A stretch of DNA of 64,000 bases from CAJXSN01 sp947492235 (GCF_042492175.1 NZ_CP170453.1:2480001-2544000), one strand, 5' to 3'. Shown: positions 8,924 to 17,718, numbered from the stretch's first letter. Numbers and translations: made by a program. The notes: generated by a model not told the origin, from the sequence alone.

Positions 8924-9961
8924 CTAAACCAGCGCGTCGAGCACCTGATCGGGCGGGCGGTGCCCGTCGGCCCAGAACCGGATATTGGCGATCACTTTCT
9001 CGCCCGAAGCCTCGCGCCCTTCGATTGTCGCGCTGCCGATATGGGGCAGGGCGATGACGTTGGGATGCTTCAGCAGGCGGGGATCGATGGCGGGTTCTTC
9101 CGGGAACACATCAAGCCCTGCGCCCGACAAATGCCCCTCGTGCAGCGCCGTCACCAGCGCTTCGTAATCCACCAAATCGCCGCGTGCCGTGTTCACCAGC
9201 GCCGATCCGGGCTTCATCGCCGATATCCGCTGCGCGTCGATCAGTCCGCGTGTTTCGGGCGAGGCAGGGCAGTGCAGGGTGACGATGTCCGATCCGGCCA
9301 GCAGATCGTCCAGTTTTTCCACATAGGTCGCGCCGAACATGCTCTCCACCGCGCGGGGCAGGGGCTTGCGATTGTGGTAGTGGATTTCCAGCCCGAAGGC
9401 GCGGGCGCGGTGGGCGACGGCCTGTCCGATGCGGCCCATCCCGACAATGCCGAGAATCTTGCCGCCCAATTGCCGCCCCAGCAGCGCCGAGGGCGCCCAG
9501 CCGGTCCATTGGTTCCGGCGCACAAGCGCGGTTCCTTCGCGGATACGGCGCGGCACGCCGATGATCATCGACATAGTCAGATCGGCGGTATCGTCGGTGA
9601 AGACACCGGGCGTATTGGTGACCATGATCCCGCGCTTAGCTGCCGCAGCCAGATCGATATGATCCGTGCCCGCGCCAAAGCTGGCGATGAGTTTCAGCCG
9701 CTCGCCTGCGTTTGCGATCAGCTCTGCATCTATGGTGTCGGTGACGGTCGGCACCAGCACATCGCAGTCATTCATCGCGGCCTGCAGGGCTTCGCGGGAC
9801 AGGGCGCGGTCGTCGGGATTGAGCTGCGCATCGAACAGCTCTTTCATCCGCGCCTCGATGCTGGGCAGCAAATGCCGGGTGACGACGACGCGCGGTGTGC
9901 CACTGACACGGCGCCCCGGCGCGTCACCGGCCGGGGGCGGAGAAGAATTAGACCCGTTCAT
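8924..9961 (-). CDS. D-2-hydroxyacid dehydrogenase (NAD(P)-dependent)
   Basis: A 345-residue member of the D-isomer-specific 2-hydroxyacid dehydrogenases. The nucleotide-binding motif is GIVGMGRIGQAVA, followed by ALVNTARGDLVD with the catalytic Arg, the FPEEPAIDP region with Glu, and the catalytic His in LPHIGSAT. HNRKPL after the Rossmann beta-2 (Arg rather than Asp) hints at NADPH use, so glyoxylate/hydroxypyruvate reductase is the most likely activity. The first 22 residues are Pro/Gly/Ser-rich and not part of the fold. It lies upstream of amt on the same strand with a 131-bp gap. Exact substrate uncertain. Confidence 0.85.
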   Translation of the reverse strand: MNGSNSSPPPAGDAPGRRVSGTPRVVVTRHLLPSIEARMKELFDAQLNPDDRALSREALQAAMNDCDVLVPTVTDTIDAELIANAGERLKLIASFGAGTDHIDLAAAAKRGIMVTNTPGVFTDDTADLTMSMIIGVPRRIREGTALVRRNQWTGWAPSALLGRQLGGKILGIVGMGRIGQAVAHRARAFGLEIHYHNRKPLPRAVESMFGATYVEKLDDLLAGSDIVTLHCPASPETRGLIDAQRISAMKPGSALVNTARGDLVDYEALVTALHEGHLSGAGLDVFPEEPAIDPRLLKHPNVIALPHIGSATIEGREASGEKVIANIRFWADGHRPPDQVLDALV

Positions 9962-10081
9962 ATCGCGTAACGATTGGCGAATGCGTCATCGGCGGTCAAG
10001 CGCCGAACGGCTCCATTACAGGACAGTTCGCGTGTTCCGGCTTGAAGGTCCAACCCGCCTGCGCGTATTGTTAACCCTGTT

Positions 10082-10561
10082 ATGAATCGCACTGCCCGTA
10101 TTGTCCTGAGCCTGGCTTCGGCCGCCTCCCTTTTCGCTGCGCCTTCGCTCGCGCAGAACCGCGACACGCCCTATTGGGCGAGCATCGACACGACCGAGCT
10201 GAATATGCGCGTCGGGCCGGGGCGCGATTATAAGATCGAGTGGGTCTATGAGCGCGAGGATCTGCCGCTGAAGGTTCTGCGGGTGCAGGAAGGCTGGCGC
10301 TTCGTGCGCGATCCGGACGGGGAAGAGGGCTGGGTGTCAGCCGCGCTGATCCGCGACAAACGGCCGGGCGCACTGGTGATTGGCGAAGGTCTGGTGCCGA
10401 TGCGCGAAAGCCCGGCAGACAATGCTGCGCTGCGCTGGAACCTAGAGCCGGGCGTGACCGGCTTGCTCGGCGAATGCGAGGCAGGCTGGTGCGAATTTTC
10501 CGTCAATGGGCGCTCGGGGTATGTCGTGCAGGACCGGCTGTGGGGGGCTGGCGAGCCTTAA
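10082..10561 (+). CDS. Exported SH3-domain protein
   Basis: A 159-residue secreted protein with a signal peptide ending about SLAQ (residue 25). It then has an SH3b-type repeat: LNMRVGPGRDYKIEW, followed by LKVLRVQEGWRFVRD and EGWVSAALI. A second, more diverged copy runs through VPMRESPADNAALRWNLEPG, with two Cys close together (ECEAGWCEF) that could form a disulfide. Bacterial SH3b domains usually bind cell-wall peptides, so a periplasmic envelope role is inferred. It is transcribed divergently from the dehydrogenase gene. A TTAACC sequence lies just before the start. Confidence 0.75.
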   Translation: MNRTARIVLSLASAASLFAAPSLAQNRDTPYWASIDTTELNMRVGPGRDYKIEWVYEREDLPLKVLRVQEGWRFVRDPDGEEGWVSAALIRDKRPGALVIGEGLVPMRESPADNAALRWNLEPGVTGLLGECEAGWCEFSVNGRSGYVVQDRLWGAGEP

Positions 10562-10589
10562 GTTAGCCGAGCCCCCGTTATCCGGTCTC

Positions 10590-11786
10590 TTAGACCAGCT
10601 CCACCGCCACTGCCGTAGCTTCACCGCCGCCGATGCACAGGCTAGCCACACCCTTGGTCTTCCCTTGGGTCTTCAGAGCATTGAGCAGAGTTACTATAAT
10701 GCGCGTTCCGCTGGCGCCGATCGGATGGCCCAGAGCGGTGCCGCCGCCGTTCACGTTGATCTTGTCATGCGGGATGTCGATGTCGCGCATCGCGAACATG
10801 GCAACGCAGGCGAAGGCTTCGTTGACTTCCCACAGCTCCACCTCGTCAGCGCTCCACCCGGCGCGCTCCAGAACCTTGTTGATGGCGCCGATGGGGGCGA
10901 TGGTGAATTCGCTCGGTTCCTGAGCATGAGCAGCCATGGCGACGATTTTGGCCACGGGCGTCTGGCCGTTCACTTTCGCGCTGCTTTCGCGGCTCAGAAC
11001 AACCGCTGCCGCGCCATCGGAAATGGAGCTTGAGGTTGCGGCGGTAATCGTGCCGTCCTTGGCAAAGGCCGGGCGCAGCGTCGGGATCTTGTCCGGACGG
11101 CCACGGCCCGGCTGCTCGTCATGCTCCACCGTCACTTCGCCTTTGCGGGTCGAGAAAGTGACCGGCACCACCTCGCCCTCGAACGCGCCGCTTTCGATGG
11201 CGGCATTGGCGCGGCGCAGGCTCTCGATGGAATAGTCGTCCATTTCTTCGCGCGTCATCTGGTAGTCATTGGCCGTATCCTGCGCGAACGTGCCCATGGC
11301 GCGGCCAGCTTCATAGGCATCTTCAAGCCCGTCTAGGAACATATGGTCATAGGTGGTGTCATGGCCCAGCCGCGCGCCGCTGCGGTGCTTTTTCAGCAGG
11401 TAGGGCGCATTGGTCATACTCTCCATCCCGCCCGCGACCACGTAGTCCACCGTGCCGCTGGCCAGTGCTTCTGCGCCCATGATGACGGTCTGCATGCCGC
11501 TGCCGCAGACCTTGTTGACTGTGGTGGCCTGCACCGATTTGGGCAGGCCGGCCTTGACCAGCGCCTGACGCGCGGGGGCCTGACCCAGACCAGCAGGCAA
11601 AACGCAGCCCATATAGCCGCGATCGAACTTGTCGCCCGCCACGCCGGACCGCTCCACCGCAGCCTTTACAGCCGTGGCCCCCAGATCGGTTGCGGACACA
11701 TCGGCCAGCGCGCCCTGCATCCCGCCCATCGGGGTGCGGGCGTAGGAGAGGATGACAATCGGATCGTTTTGGGAGAAATGGGCCAT
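10590..11786 (-). CDS. Acetyl-CoA C-acyltransferase (thiolase)
   Basis: A 398-residue thiolase that condenses or cleaves acyl-CoA/acetyl-CoA. The catalytic nucleophile is C94 in NKVCGSGMQT, the general-base His is H354 in GHPIGASG, and the second Cys is C384 in LCIGGGEA. All three are present. Length and motifs fit biosynthetic acetyl-CoA acetyltransferase (PhaA/AtoB) as well as a degradative enzyme, and the context does not decide between them. The gene is divergent from the aldehyde dehydrogenase gene, with under 100 bp between the two starts. Confidence 0.9.
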   Translation of the reverse strand: MAHFSQNDPIVILSYARTPMGGMQGALADVSATDLGATAVKAAVERSGVAGDKFDRGYMGCVLPAGLGQAPARQALVKAGLPKSVQATTVNKVCGSGMQTVIMGAEALASGTVDYVVAGGMESMTNAPYLLKKHRSGARLGHDTTYDHMFLDGLEDAYEAGRAMGTFAQDTANDYQMTREEMDDYSIESLRRANAAIESGAFEGEVVPVTFSTRKGEVTVEHDEQPGRGRPDKIPTLRPAFAKDGTITAATSSSISDGAAAVVLSRESSAKVNGQTPVAKIVAMAAHAQEPSEFTIAPIGAINKVLERAGWSADEVELWEVNEAFACVAMFAMRDIDIPHDKINVNGGGTALGHPIGASGTRIIVTLLNALKTQGKTKGVASLCIGGGEATAVAVELV

Positions 11787-11883
11787 CGGTAATTCTTGCC
11801 TTTCAGGAGCGGAACGTCTTGCAGTGCGTTGTGTGACCGAAGCTGCTAATGCTGCGGTGCAAGATAATCAAATGGAGAGAACA

Positions 11884-13320
11884 ATGGGTGACGGCAACAA
11901 GGGCGAACTGGAACGGATTTTGAAGGTGCAGCGCGATGCCTTCACGGCGGCTCGTCCCGAGGCGATGGACGTGCGCAAGGACCGGATCAAACGCGCCATC
12001 GCTCTGCTGGTCGATCACGGCGAAGCGCTGGCCCGCGCGATGAGCGCCGATTTCGGCAATCGCAGTTTTGAAGCCACCATGGTCACCGACATCACCAGCA
12101 CCATCGGCTTCGGCAAATATTGCCTGAAGAATATGGATCACTGGTCGAAGACGCAGAAGCGCTCGCCGCGATTCCCGCTGGGCCTGCTCGGCGCAAAGGC
12201 AGAGCTGCGCTATGAGCCCAAGGGCGTGATCGGTGTCCTCAGCCCGTGGAATTTCCCGGTGCAATTGTCGCTCACCCCGATGATGCAGATTTTCTCGGCC
12301 GGCAATCGCTGCATGATCAAGCCGAGCGAATTTACCGAGGCGACCAGCGAGCTGACGAAGGAGCTGATCGAGAAGTATTTCGACGAAAGCGAAGCCGCTG
12401 TCGTAACCGGCGGCCCCGACGTAGCGCAGGCATTCTCCTCGCTGCCCTTCGATCATCTTGTTTTCACCGGCTCGACACAGACGGGCCGGCACGTGATGGA
12501 AGCGGCGGCCAAGAACCTTGTTCCTGTCACGCTGGAACTGGGCGGGAAAAGCCCCGTCGTCATGGGCCGCAGTGCTGACTACGAGAAGGCCGGTGAGCGC
12601 ATCGCCATGGGCAAGATGATGAATGCCGGGCAGATTTGCCTTGCTCCCGATTACATGATCGTGCCGGAAGAGCGCGAGGAAAGCGCCATCGCTGCTGTCC
12701 AGCTGGGCGTGCACAATATGTACCCGACACTGCTCGACAATGACGATTACGCCTCTGTCGTAACCGACAAGCATTTCGACCGCTTGCAATCCATGGTCGA
12801 AGATGCCCGCGACAAGGGTGCGGAGGTGATCGAGGTCAATCCCAGTGACGAGGATTTCTCGAACACCAACGCTCGCAAAATGCCGCTGACGATCCTGCGC
12901 AATGTGACGGACGACATGCAGGCGATGCAGGAGGAAATATTTGGCCCCGTACTGCCGGTCAAAACCTACAAGCAGACCGGCGATGCCATCGACTATATCA
13001 ATGGCCGCGACCGTCCGCTGGGCCTCTATTATTTCGGCAATGATAAGGGCGAGCAGGAGGAAGTGCTAACCCGCACGATTTCCGGCGGCGTCACGATCAA
13101 TGATGTGATTTTCCATGTCTCGGTCGAGGACCTGCCGTTTGGCGGCGTCGGCCCGTCTGGTATGGGTTCGTATCACGGGCCGGAAGGCTTCAAGGAATTC
13201 AGCCATGCCCGCGCGGTCTACACCCAGCCGAAGATCGATATCGCCAAGCTGGCTGGCCTGCGTCCGCCCTATGGCGAGGCTGCGCGCAAGACCATCGCAC
13301 GCGAAATGAAGAAGGCGTAA
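11884..13320 (+). CDS. Coniferyl-aldehyde-type aldehyde dehydrogenase
   Basis: NAD(P)-dependent aldehyde dehydrogenase of 478 residues. The oxyanion Asn is N123 in PWNFP, the general base E218 in LELGGKSP and the nucleophile C252 in NAGQICLAPDY. The absence of the N-terminal extension of long ALDHs and the lack of a tetramerisation tail match the coniferyl aldehyde dehydrogenase/fatty aldehyde dehydrogenase group. The ATG at 11884 is chosen because GGAGAGA stands 5 nt before it. The longer frame would run back into the divergent thiolase gene. The natural aldehyde is not determinable. Confidence 0.85.
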   Translation: MGDGNKGELERILKVQRDAFTAARPEAMDVRKDRIKRAIALLVDHGEALARAMSADFGNRSFEATMVTDITSTIGFGKYCLKNMDHWSKTQKRSPRFPLGLLGAKAELRYEPKGVIGVLSPWNFPVQLSLTPMMQIFSAGNRCMIKPSEFTEATSELTKELIEKYFDESEAAVVTGGPDVAQAFSSLPFDHLVFTGSTQTGRHVMEAAAKNLVPVTLELGGKSPVVMGRSADYEKAGERIAMGKMMNAGQICLAPDYMIVPEEREESAIAAVQLGVHNMYPTLLDNDDYASVVTDKHFDRLQSMVEDARDKGAEVIEVNPSDEDFSNTNARKMPLTILRNVTDDMQAMQEEIFGPVLPVKTYKQTGDAIDYINGRDRPLGLYYFGNDKGEQEEVLTRTISGGVTINDVIFHVSVEDLPFGGVGPSGMGSYHGPEGFKEFSHARAVYTQPKIDIAKLAGLRPPYGEAARKTIAREMKKA

Positions 13321-13327
13321 GCCCGGC

Positions 13328-13355
13328 AAGCCTCTCCGGCGATCCGGGGAGGCTT
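13328..13355 (+). terminator. Terminator-like hairpin after the aldehyde dehydrogenase gene
   Basis: A 12-bp stem (AAGCCTCTCCGG with CCGGGGAGGCTT, one T-G wobble) and a 4-nt loop CGAT begin 8 bp after the stop codon. There is no T run after the stem, so it may only stabilise the 3' end or act with Rho. Confidence 0.5.
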
Positions 13356-13532
13356 CCGCTGGTGCGCTCCCGCTCAACAGCACGTGCGTATTTTGCACGG
13401 TTTGGCGTGTGATACGGGCCTTCGCCCCCTTGCACCCCATGGGGCAGGGGACTAGGGCGCGCGTATATCTTTTCGTGGCGCTTCGTCACACCCTTACCGG
13501 TGGGCGAATCCGATTGTAAGCGAGCCTTAGTT

Positions 13533-13907
13533 TTGGTCGATCTGTCTCAATATCTGCCCATCCTGTTGTTCATCGCAGTGGCGGCCATTTTGTCGGTCGC
13601 TTTCGTGTTTCTGCCGATGGGGGTTTCCTTCCTGACCGGGGCGCACGCGCCCAACGCCGAAAAGCTGAGCGAGTATGAGTGCGGCTTCCCCGCTTTCGAG
13701 GAACCGCGCAGCCAGTTCGACGTGCGGTTTTACCTCGTCGCCATCCTGTTCATCATCTTCGATCTGGAGGCAGCCTTCCTGTTCCCCTGGGCAGTCAGCC
13801 TGGGCGCGACGGAATGGACCGGATGGATATCCATGATGATCTTCCTGTTCATCCTCGCCGTGGGCTTTGCCTATGAGTGGAAGATGGGCGCGCTGGATTG
13901 GGAATAG
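13533..13907 (+). CDS. nuoA: NADH-quinone oxidoreductase subunit A
   Basis: Small membrane subunit of proton-pumping complex I, first gene of the nuo operon. Three hydrophobic helices flank the conserved loop YECGFPAFEEPRSQFDVRFY and the FLVAILFIIFDLEAAF-like second helix with its acidic residues. A TTG at 13533 gives the expected N-terminus (MVDLSQYLPILLF, 124 residues), and AAGCGAG stands upstream of it. A GTG at 13500 would add 11 residues that do not look like NuoA. I prefer the TTG start, but this is an inference from the family. Confidence 0.9.
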   Translation: MVDLSQYLPILLFIAVAAILSVAFVFLPMGVSFLTGAHAPNAEKLSEYECGFPAFEEPRSQFDVRFYLVAILFIIFDLEAAFLFPWAVSLGATEWTGWISMMIFLFILAVGFAYEWKMGALDWE

Positions 13908-13924
13908 GGACCGGGAATAGCATT

Positions 13925-14503
13925 ATGAGCGAACAAACCATCCTGACATCCGCCGGACGCGACGCCGTGCTTCAGCCCACCGCGCAGCCGGGCGAGGTGC
14001 GCCAGCCCGACGCGGAGTATTTCAACGCGCTTCAGACCGAAGTGAATGACAAGGGTTTTCTGGTCACAAGCACCGAAGACGTGTTCCAGTGGGCACGCAC
14101 GGGCAGCCTGTGGTGGATGACTTTTGGCCTCGCATGCTGCGCGGTGGAGATGATCCACGCCAACATGCCGCGCTATGACATGGAGCGTTTCGGCGCCGCC
14201 CCGCGCGCTTCACCGCGCCAGTCGGACCTGATGATCGTAGCCGGCACCCTGTGCAACAAAATGGCCCCTGCGCTGCGCAAGGTGTACGATCAGATGTCGG
14301 AGCCGAAATATGTGATTTCGATGGGCAGCTGCGCAAATGGCGGTGGCTATTACCATTACAGCTATTCCGTGGTGCGCGGATGCGACCGGATTGTGCCGGT
14401 CGATATCTACGTGCCCGGGTGCCCGCCCACTGCCGAGGCGTTGCTCTACGGCGTAATGCAGTTGCAGCGCAAAATCCGCCGCACCGGGACGATCGAGAGG
14501 TAG
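13925..14503 (+). CDS. nuoB: NADH-quinone oxidoreductase subunit B
   Basis: Peripheral-arm subunit that carries the terminal [4Fe-4S] cluster N2 and passes electrons to quinone. The cluster ligands are all visible: C71-C72 (GLACCAVEM), C136 (MGSCANGG) and C166 (VPGCPPTAE). Length is 192 residues from the ATG at 13925. An upstream in-frame GTG/ATG region overlaps nuoA and is not needed. The first 40 residues are more variable than the core, as in other alphaproteobacteria. It is 17 bp downstream of nuoA and 5 bp upstream of nuoC. Confidence 0.97.
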   Translation: MSEQTILTSAGRDAVLQPTAQPGEVRQPDAEYFNALQTEVNDKGFLVTSTEDVFQWARTGSLWWMTFGLACCAVEMIHANMPRYDMERFGAAPRASPRQSDLMIVAGTLCNKMAPALRKVYDQMSEPKYVISMGSCANGGGYYHYSYSVVRGCDRIVPVDIYVPGCPPTAEALLYGVMQLQRKIRRTGTIER

Positions 14504-14508
14504 GCGCG

Positions 14509-15261
14509 ATGGCAACGGTTCTCCATTCCGCCCCGAAATTCGCCTCAAATGAAGGTGTGCAGGATACGCTGACTGCGGCTCTGGGCGCGCATGTCACGGC
14601 TGCGCGCGAAGAGCATGGCGAGATCATTCTGACGGTGAAGCGCGAAAGCGTGGCCGAGGTGCTCAAGACGCTGCGCGATGATCACGCCTATCAGCAGCTG
14701 ATGGAAATTGCCGGGGTCGATTTTCCGGGCCGGGACGAGCGGTTTGAAGTCGTCTACATGCTGCTTTCGGTGACGAAGAACCACCGGATCATGATCAAGA
14801 CCACGACCGACGAGGCGACTCCGGTGCCCAGCGTCACGCATATCTGGCCCAATGCCGGATGGCTGGAGCGCGAAGTGTTCGATCTGTTCGGAGTGCTGTT
14901 TGATGGCAACACCGATCTGCGCCGCATCCTGACCGATTACGGCTTTGAAGGGCATCCCTTCCGCAAGGATTTCCCGCTGACCGGCTACACCGAACTGCGC
15001 TATTCCGAAGACGAGAAGCGCGTAGTTTACGAACCGGTGCAACTGGCGCAGGACCTGCGCAGCTTCGATTTCATGTCGCCATGGGAAGGCGCGGATTACG
15101 TCCTGCCGGGCGACGAGAAGGCGGACACTCCGCCAGTCGATAAGCCCCAGACCACGGACGGCCCCAAGGACACTGGCGCCGGCAAGAAGGCCGAGGAAAA
15201 GGCCGAGAAAACGGTGAGCGCCAAGGGTGCTCCCAAGAAAGATGCAGGAGACGCGAAATGA
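14509..15261 (+). CDS. nuoC: NADH-quinone oxidoreductase subunit C
   Basis: 30-kDa peripheral subunit of complex I (250 residues). The family signature is HIWPNAGWLEREVFDLFGV, followed by LRRILTDYGFEGHPFRKDFPL. After the conserved end (FMSPWEGADYVLPGDEK, about 205) there is a Lys/Ala/Pro-rich tail of roughly 45 residues with KKAEEKAEK-type repeats, probably disordered and absent from the textbook subunit. The start is the ATG at 14509, six bases after the nuoB stop. The stop overlaps the nuoD start. Confidence 0.95.
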   Translation: MATVLHSAPKFASNEGVQDTLTAALGAHVTAAREEHGEIILTVKRESVAEVLKTLRDDHAYQQLMEIAGVDFPGRDERFEVVYMLLSVTKNHRIMIKTTTDEATPVPSVTHIWPNAGWLEREVFDLFGVLFDGNTDLRRILTDYGFEGHPFRKDFPLTGYTELRYSEDEKRVVYEPVQLAQDLRSFDFMSPWEGADYVLPGDEKADTPPVDKPQTTDGPKDTGAGKKAEEKAEKTVSAKGAPKKDAGDAK

Positions 15262-16469
15262 GCGTCCAACTCGAAGAATCGCCCACCACCGGCGATGAAG
15301 TCATCTCCAACTACACGATCAATTTCGGGCCCCAGCACCCGGCGGCCCATGGCGTGCTGCGCATGGTCATGGAGCTGGACGGCGAGATCATCGAGCGCGT
15401 CGATCCGCATGTCGGCCTGCTGCATCGCGGCACCGAGAAGCTGATCGAGCACAAGACCTACCTGCAGGCACTGCCGTATTTCGACCGCCTCGATTACTGT
15501 TCGCCGCTGTGTCAGGAACACAGCTACGTCCTCGCGATCGAGAAGCTGCTGAACATCGAAGTGCCGGAGCGGGCGCAGTATCTGCGGGTGCTGTTTGCCG
15601 AACTGACGCGGATTTCCAACCACTTCCTCAACATGGGTGCCCATGTGCTGGATGTCGGCGCGTTTACGCCGAACCTGTGGATCATGGATCTGCGCGAAGA
15701 TTGCATGAATTTCTTCGAGCGGGCGAGCGGTGCGCGGATGCACTCTGCATGGTTCCGCCCCGGCGGTGTCCATCAGGATGTGCCGGAGAAACTGCTGGTC
15801 GATATCGGCGAGTGGGTGGAGCACCGCCTGCCCGGCCTGTTCGACGACGCGATGAGCCTGGTGATCGACAACCGCATCTTCAAACAGCGCAATGTCGATA
15901 TTGCCATCGTGAGCAAGGAAGACGCGCTGGCCTGGGGCTTCTCCGGCCCGATGATCCGCGCTGCCGGTATCCCGTGGGACCTGCGCAAATCGCAGCCTTA
16001 CGACGTGTATGACCGGATGGATTTCGACATCCCGACCGGAACCAATTCGGATTGCTACGACCGGTTCATGGTCCGCGTGAACGAGATCAAGCAGTCGGCC
16101 CGCATCATCAAACAGTGCCTTGCTGAAATGCCCGAAGGCCCGATTGCCAGCACCGATGGCAAAGTCTCCCCGCCCAAGCGCGGCGAGATGAAGCAATCGA
16201 TGGAAGCGCTGATCCACCACTTCAAACTGTACACCGAGGGCTTCCACGTCCCCGCCGGCGAAGTGTATGTCGCCACCGAAAGCCCTAAGGGCGAGTTCGG
16301 CGTTTATCTGGTCAGCGACGGGTCGAACAAACCCTACCGCTGCAAAATCCGTCCGACCGCGTTTTCGCACCTGCAAGCCATGGACTTCATGTGCAAAGGC
16401 CACATGCTGCCCGACGCGACCGCCATTCTGGGCGCCATCGACGTGGTGTTCGGGGAGTGTGACCGGTGA
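15258..16469 (+). CDS. nuoD: NADH-quinone oxidoreductase subunit D
   Basis: 49-kDa subunit (403 residues), related to the hydrogenase large subunit, which forms the quinone site with NuoB. Seen: NFGPQHPAAHGVLR near residue 20 with the quinone-site His, HVGLLHRGTEKL, the QEHSYVLAIE region, GARMHSAWFRPGGV, and the C-terminal LGAIDVVFGECDR. ATGA overlap with nuoC. The C-terminus overlaps the start of an unassigned small membrane protein rather than nuoE directly, which is not the textbook arrangement. Confidence 0.97.
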   Translation: MSVQLEESPTTGDEVISNYTINFGPQHPAAHGVLRMVMELDGEIIERVDPHVGLLHRGTEKLIEHKTYLQALPYFDRLDYCSPLCQEHSYVLAIEKLLNIEVPERAQYLRVLFAELTRISNHFLNMGAHVLDVGAFTPNLWIMDLREDCMNFFERASGARMHSAWFRPGGVHQDVPEKLLVDIGEWVEHRLPGLFDDAMSLVIDNRIFKQRNVDIAIVSKEDALAWGFSGPMIRAAGIPWDLRKSQPYDVYDRMDFDIPTGTNSDCYDRFMVRVNEIKQSARIIKQCLAEMPEGPIASTDGKVSPPKRGEMKQSMEALIHHFKLYTEGFHVPAGEVYVATESPKGEFGVYLVSDGSNKPYRCKIRPTAFSHLQAMDFMCKGHMLPDATAILGAIDVVFGECDR

Positions 16470-16735
16470 GTTGGGTGGGTCCCGTTCTGCTTTTTGCCGG
16501 ATGCGTTGCGATGATGCCGCTCATTGCGGTGGTTTTTCGCCTCGTGCTTGAGTCTTTCAAGACCGAAGAACAGGCGTCCGTTTGGGCGTTCCGAATGACT
16601 GTGCTCTCTGCATTACCGCTTTTCCTTATGGCTATCCTGACGCCACAAATCGGTTCCGCCGTAATGGCTGCGGGGTCGTTCTTTGGTATCTTCTTCGCGC
16701 GATGGGTATTGGCGAGGAGGGCAGTAAAGGCATGA
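16466..16735 (+). CDS. Small membrane protein of unknown function inside the nuo operon
   Basis: An 89-residue protein with three predicted hydrophobic segments (about 4-26, 44-60 and 64-82) and a short charged loop (ESFKTEEQA) between the first two. No family recognised. It starts at a GTG that overlaps the nuoD stop by four bases, and its own stop overlaps the ATG of the next small gene, so it is translated as part of the operon. Base composition is visibly less GC-rich than nuoD. It could be an accessory or assembly factor for complex I, or a passenger. Nothing in the sequence decides. Confidence 0.65.
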   Translation: MSWVGPVLLFAGCVAMMPLIAVVFRLVLESFKTEEQASVWAFRMTVLSALPLFLMAILTPQIGSAVMAAGSFFGIFFARWVLARRAVKA

Positions 16736-16914
16736 TCCTCCGCGAACTCTTCATCTTCATCGCCGCATTCGCTGCGTTTGCTTCGGCAGTCGCGGCGTAT
16801 CTGCTGGCGTTTCACGGCGAGTCTTCGCTGAAAGACATCCTTTCGACAGCCGCCGCTGCTGTCATCGGCCTGTATGTGGGCCGCTATCTGCAAACGAGAT
16901 TGACCCATGGCTGA
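16732..16914 (+). CDS. 60-residue membrane protein of unknown function inside the nuo operon
   Basis: A 60-residue protein with two hydrophobic segments (FIFIAAFAAFASAVAAYLLA and a second around STAAAAVIGLYVG) and a basic C-terminus (RYLQTRLTHG). The ATG at 16732 overlaps the preceding stop (ATGA) and its stop overlaps the nuoE start, so the reading frame is locked between two coupled genes. No family recognised. Together with its upstream neighbour it forms a pair of small membrane proteins between nuoD and nuoE. Confidence 0.6.
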   Translation: MILRELFIFIAAFAAFASAVAAYLLAFHGESSLKDILSTAAAAVIGLYVGRYLQTRLTHG

Positions 16915-17575
16915 TCGCCGCCTTGCCCCCGATACGCCCGAACTGCGCGCGCAATACAGCGCGTGGGCCTTTACGCCCGAGAACAAGGCGAAGGCAGACC
17001 AGCATATCGCCAAATACCCTGAAGGCCGCCAGAAATCGGCGGTAATGCCGCTGCTCGATCTGGCGCAGCGTCAGGTGGGCGAGGAGACGGATACGCAGGG
17101 CTGGCTGCCTCTGCCGGTGATGGAATACATCGCCGAATATCTCGATATGCCGGTAATCCGCGTGGTCGAGGTTGCAACGTTCTATTTCATGTACAACCTC
17201 CAGCCAGTGGGCAGATTCCACGTTCAAGTGTGCGGCACCACGCCCTGTATGCTGCGCGGCAGCGACGATATCATCGCCGCCTGCAAGAAGCGCGGAATGG
17301 CCAAGGGCAAGGTCTCCGAAGACGGCCTATGGACCCTCACCGAAGTGGAATGCATGGGCAATTGCGCGACCGCGCCGATGGTCCAGATCAATGACGGCAA
17401 TTATGAAGACCTGACGGTGGACCGTCTCGACGCCGTGCTGGACGCGCTGGCCGCTGGCGAGACACCCAAGGAAGGCACGCAGGAGCCGGGCCGCAAGACC
17501 AGCGAACCCAGCGGCGGACCGACCACTCTGAAAGAAATGGTCGATGCCAATCACGATTACCGGGGTGAGTGGTAA
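16907..17575 (+). CDS. nuoE: NADH-quinone oxidoreductase subunit E
   Basis: 24-kDa subunit (222 residues) with the [2Fe-2S] cluster N1a. The thioredoxin-like ligands are in VCGTTPCMLRG (C-x4-C) and VECMGNCATAP (C-x3-C), preceded by the helical VEVATFYFMYNLQPVG region. The C-terminal 45 residues beyond the cluster fold are Gly/Pro/Lys-rich (GETPKEGTQEPGRKTSEP), as often seen in alphaproteobacterial NuoE. It overlaps the preceding small gene, and its TAA overlaps the ATG of a 47-residue reading frame. Confidence 0.97.
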   Translation: MADRRLAPDTPELRAQYSAWAFTPENKAKADQHIAKYPEGRQKSAVMPLLDLAQRQVGEETDTQGWLPLPVMEYIAEYLDMPVIRVVEVATFYFMYNLQPVGRFHVQVCGTTPCMLRGSDDIIAACKKRGMAKGKVSEDGLWTLTEVECMGNCATAPMVQINDGNYEDLTVDRLDAVLDALAAGETPKEGTQEPGRKTSEPSGGPTTLKEMVDANHDYRGEW

Positions 17576-17718
17576 TGCCTGAACTCATCACCATCGTCGT
17601 CGCGCTGGTCCTCGCCTTTATCGCGTGGAAGGTGCTGATGGGCATGATCAAATTCGGCGCCATGGCCGTCATCGGCGTGGGCGCGCTCTATTTCCTCACA
17701 CAGGGAGGGCTTGGCTGA
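17575..17718 (+). CDS. 47-residue single-helix membrane peptide between nuoE and nuoF
   Basis: A very short open frame: ATG at 17575 overlapping the nuoE stop (TAATG), TGA at 17716-17718 overlapping the nuoF ATG (ATGA). The product begins MPELITIVVALVLAFIAWKV and is hydrophobic along most of its length, with Lys at about 19 and 26 and a Gly-rich end. Exact double coupling and a complete fit into the gap between two nuo genes argue that it is real, although it is too short for most gene callers. Function unknown; a small accessory peptide of complex I is possible. Confidence 0.6.
   Translation: MPELITIVVALVLAFIAWKVLMGMIKFGAMAVIGVGALYFLTQGGLG

Noticed and set aside
7512..8927. 471-codon plus-strand frame opposite amt
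   Set aside because: Same reasoning: a Gln/Arg/His-rich shadow of a hydrophobic protein, with no motif.
13500..13532. Longer NuoA beginning at the GTG at 13500
   Set aside because: The 11 extra residues are polar and unlike any NuoA N-terminus, while the TTG at 13533 gives the expected MVDLSQYLPI start.
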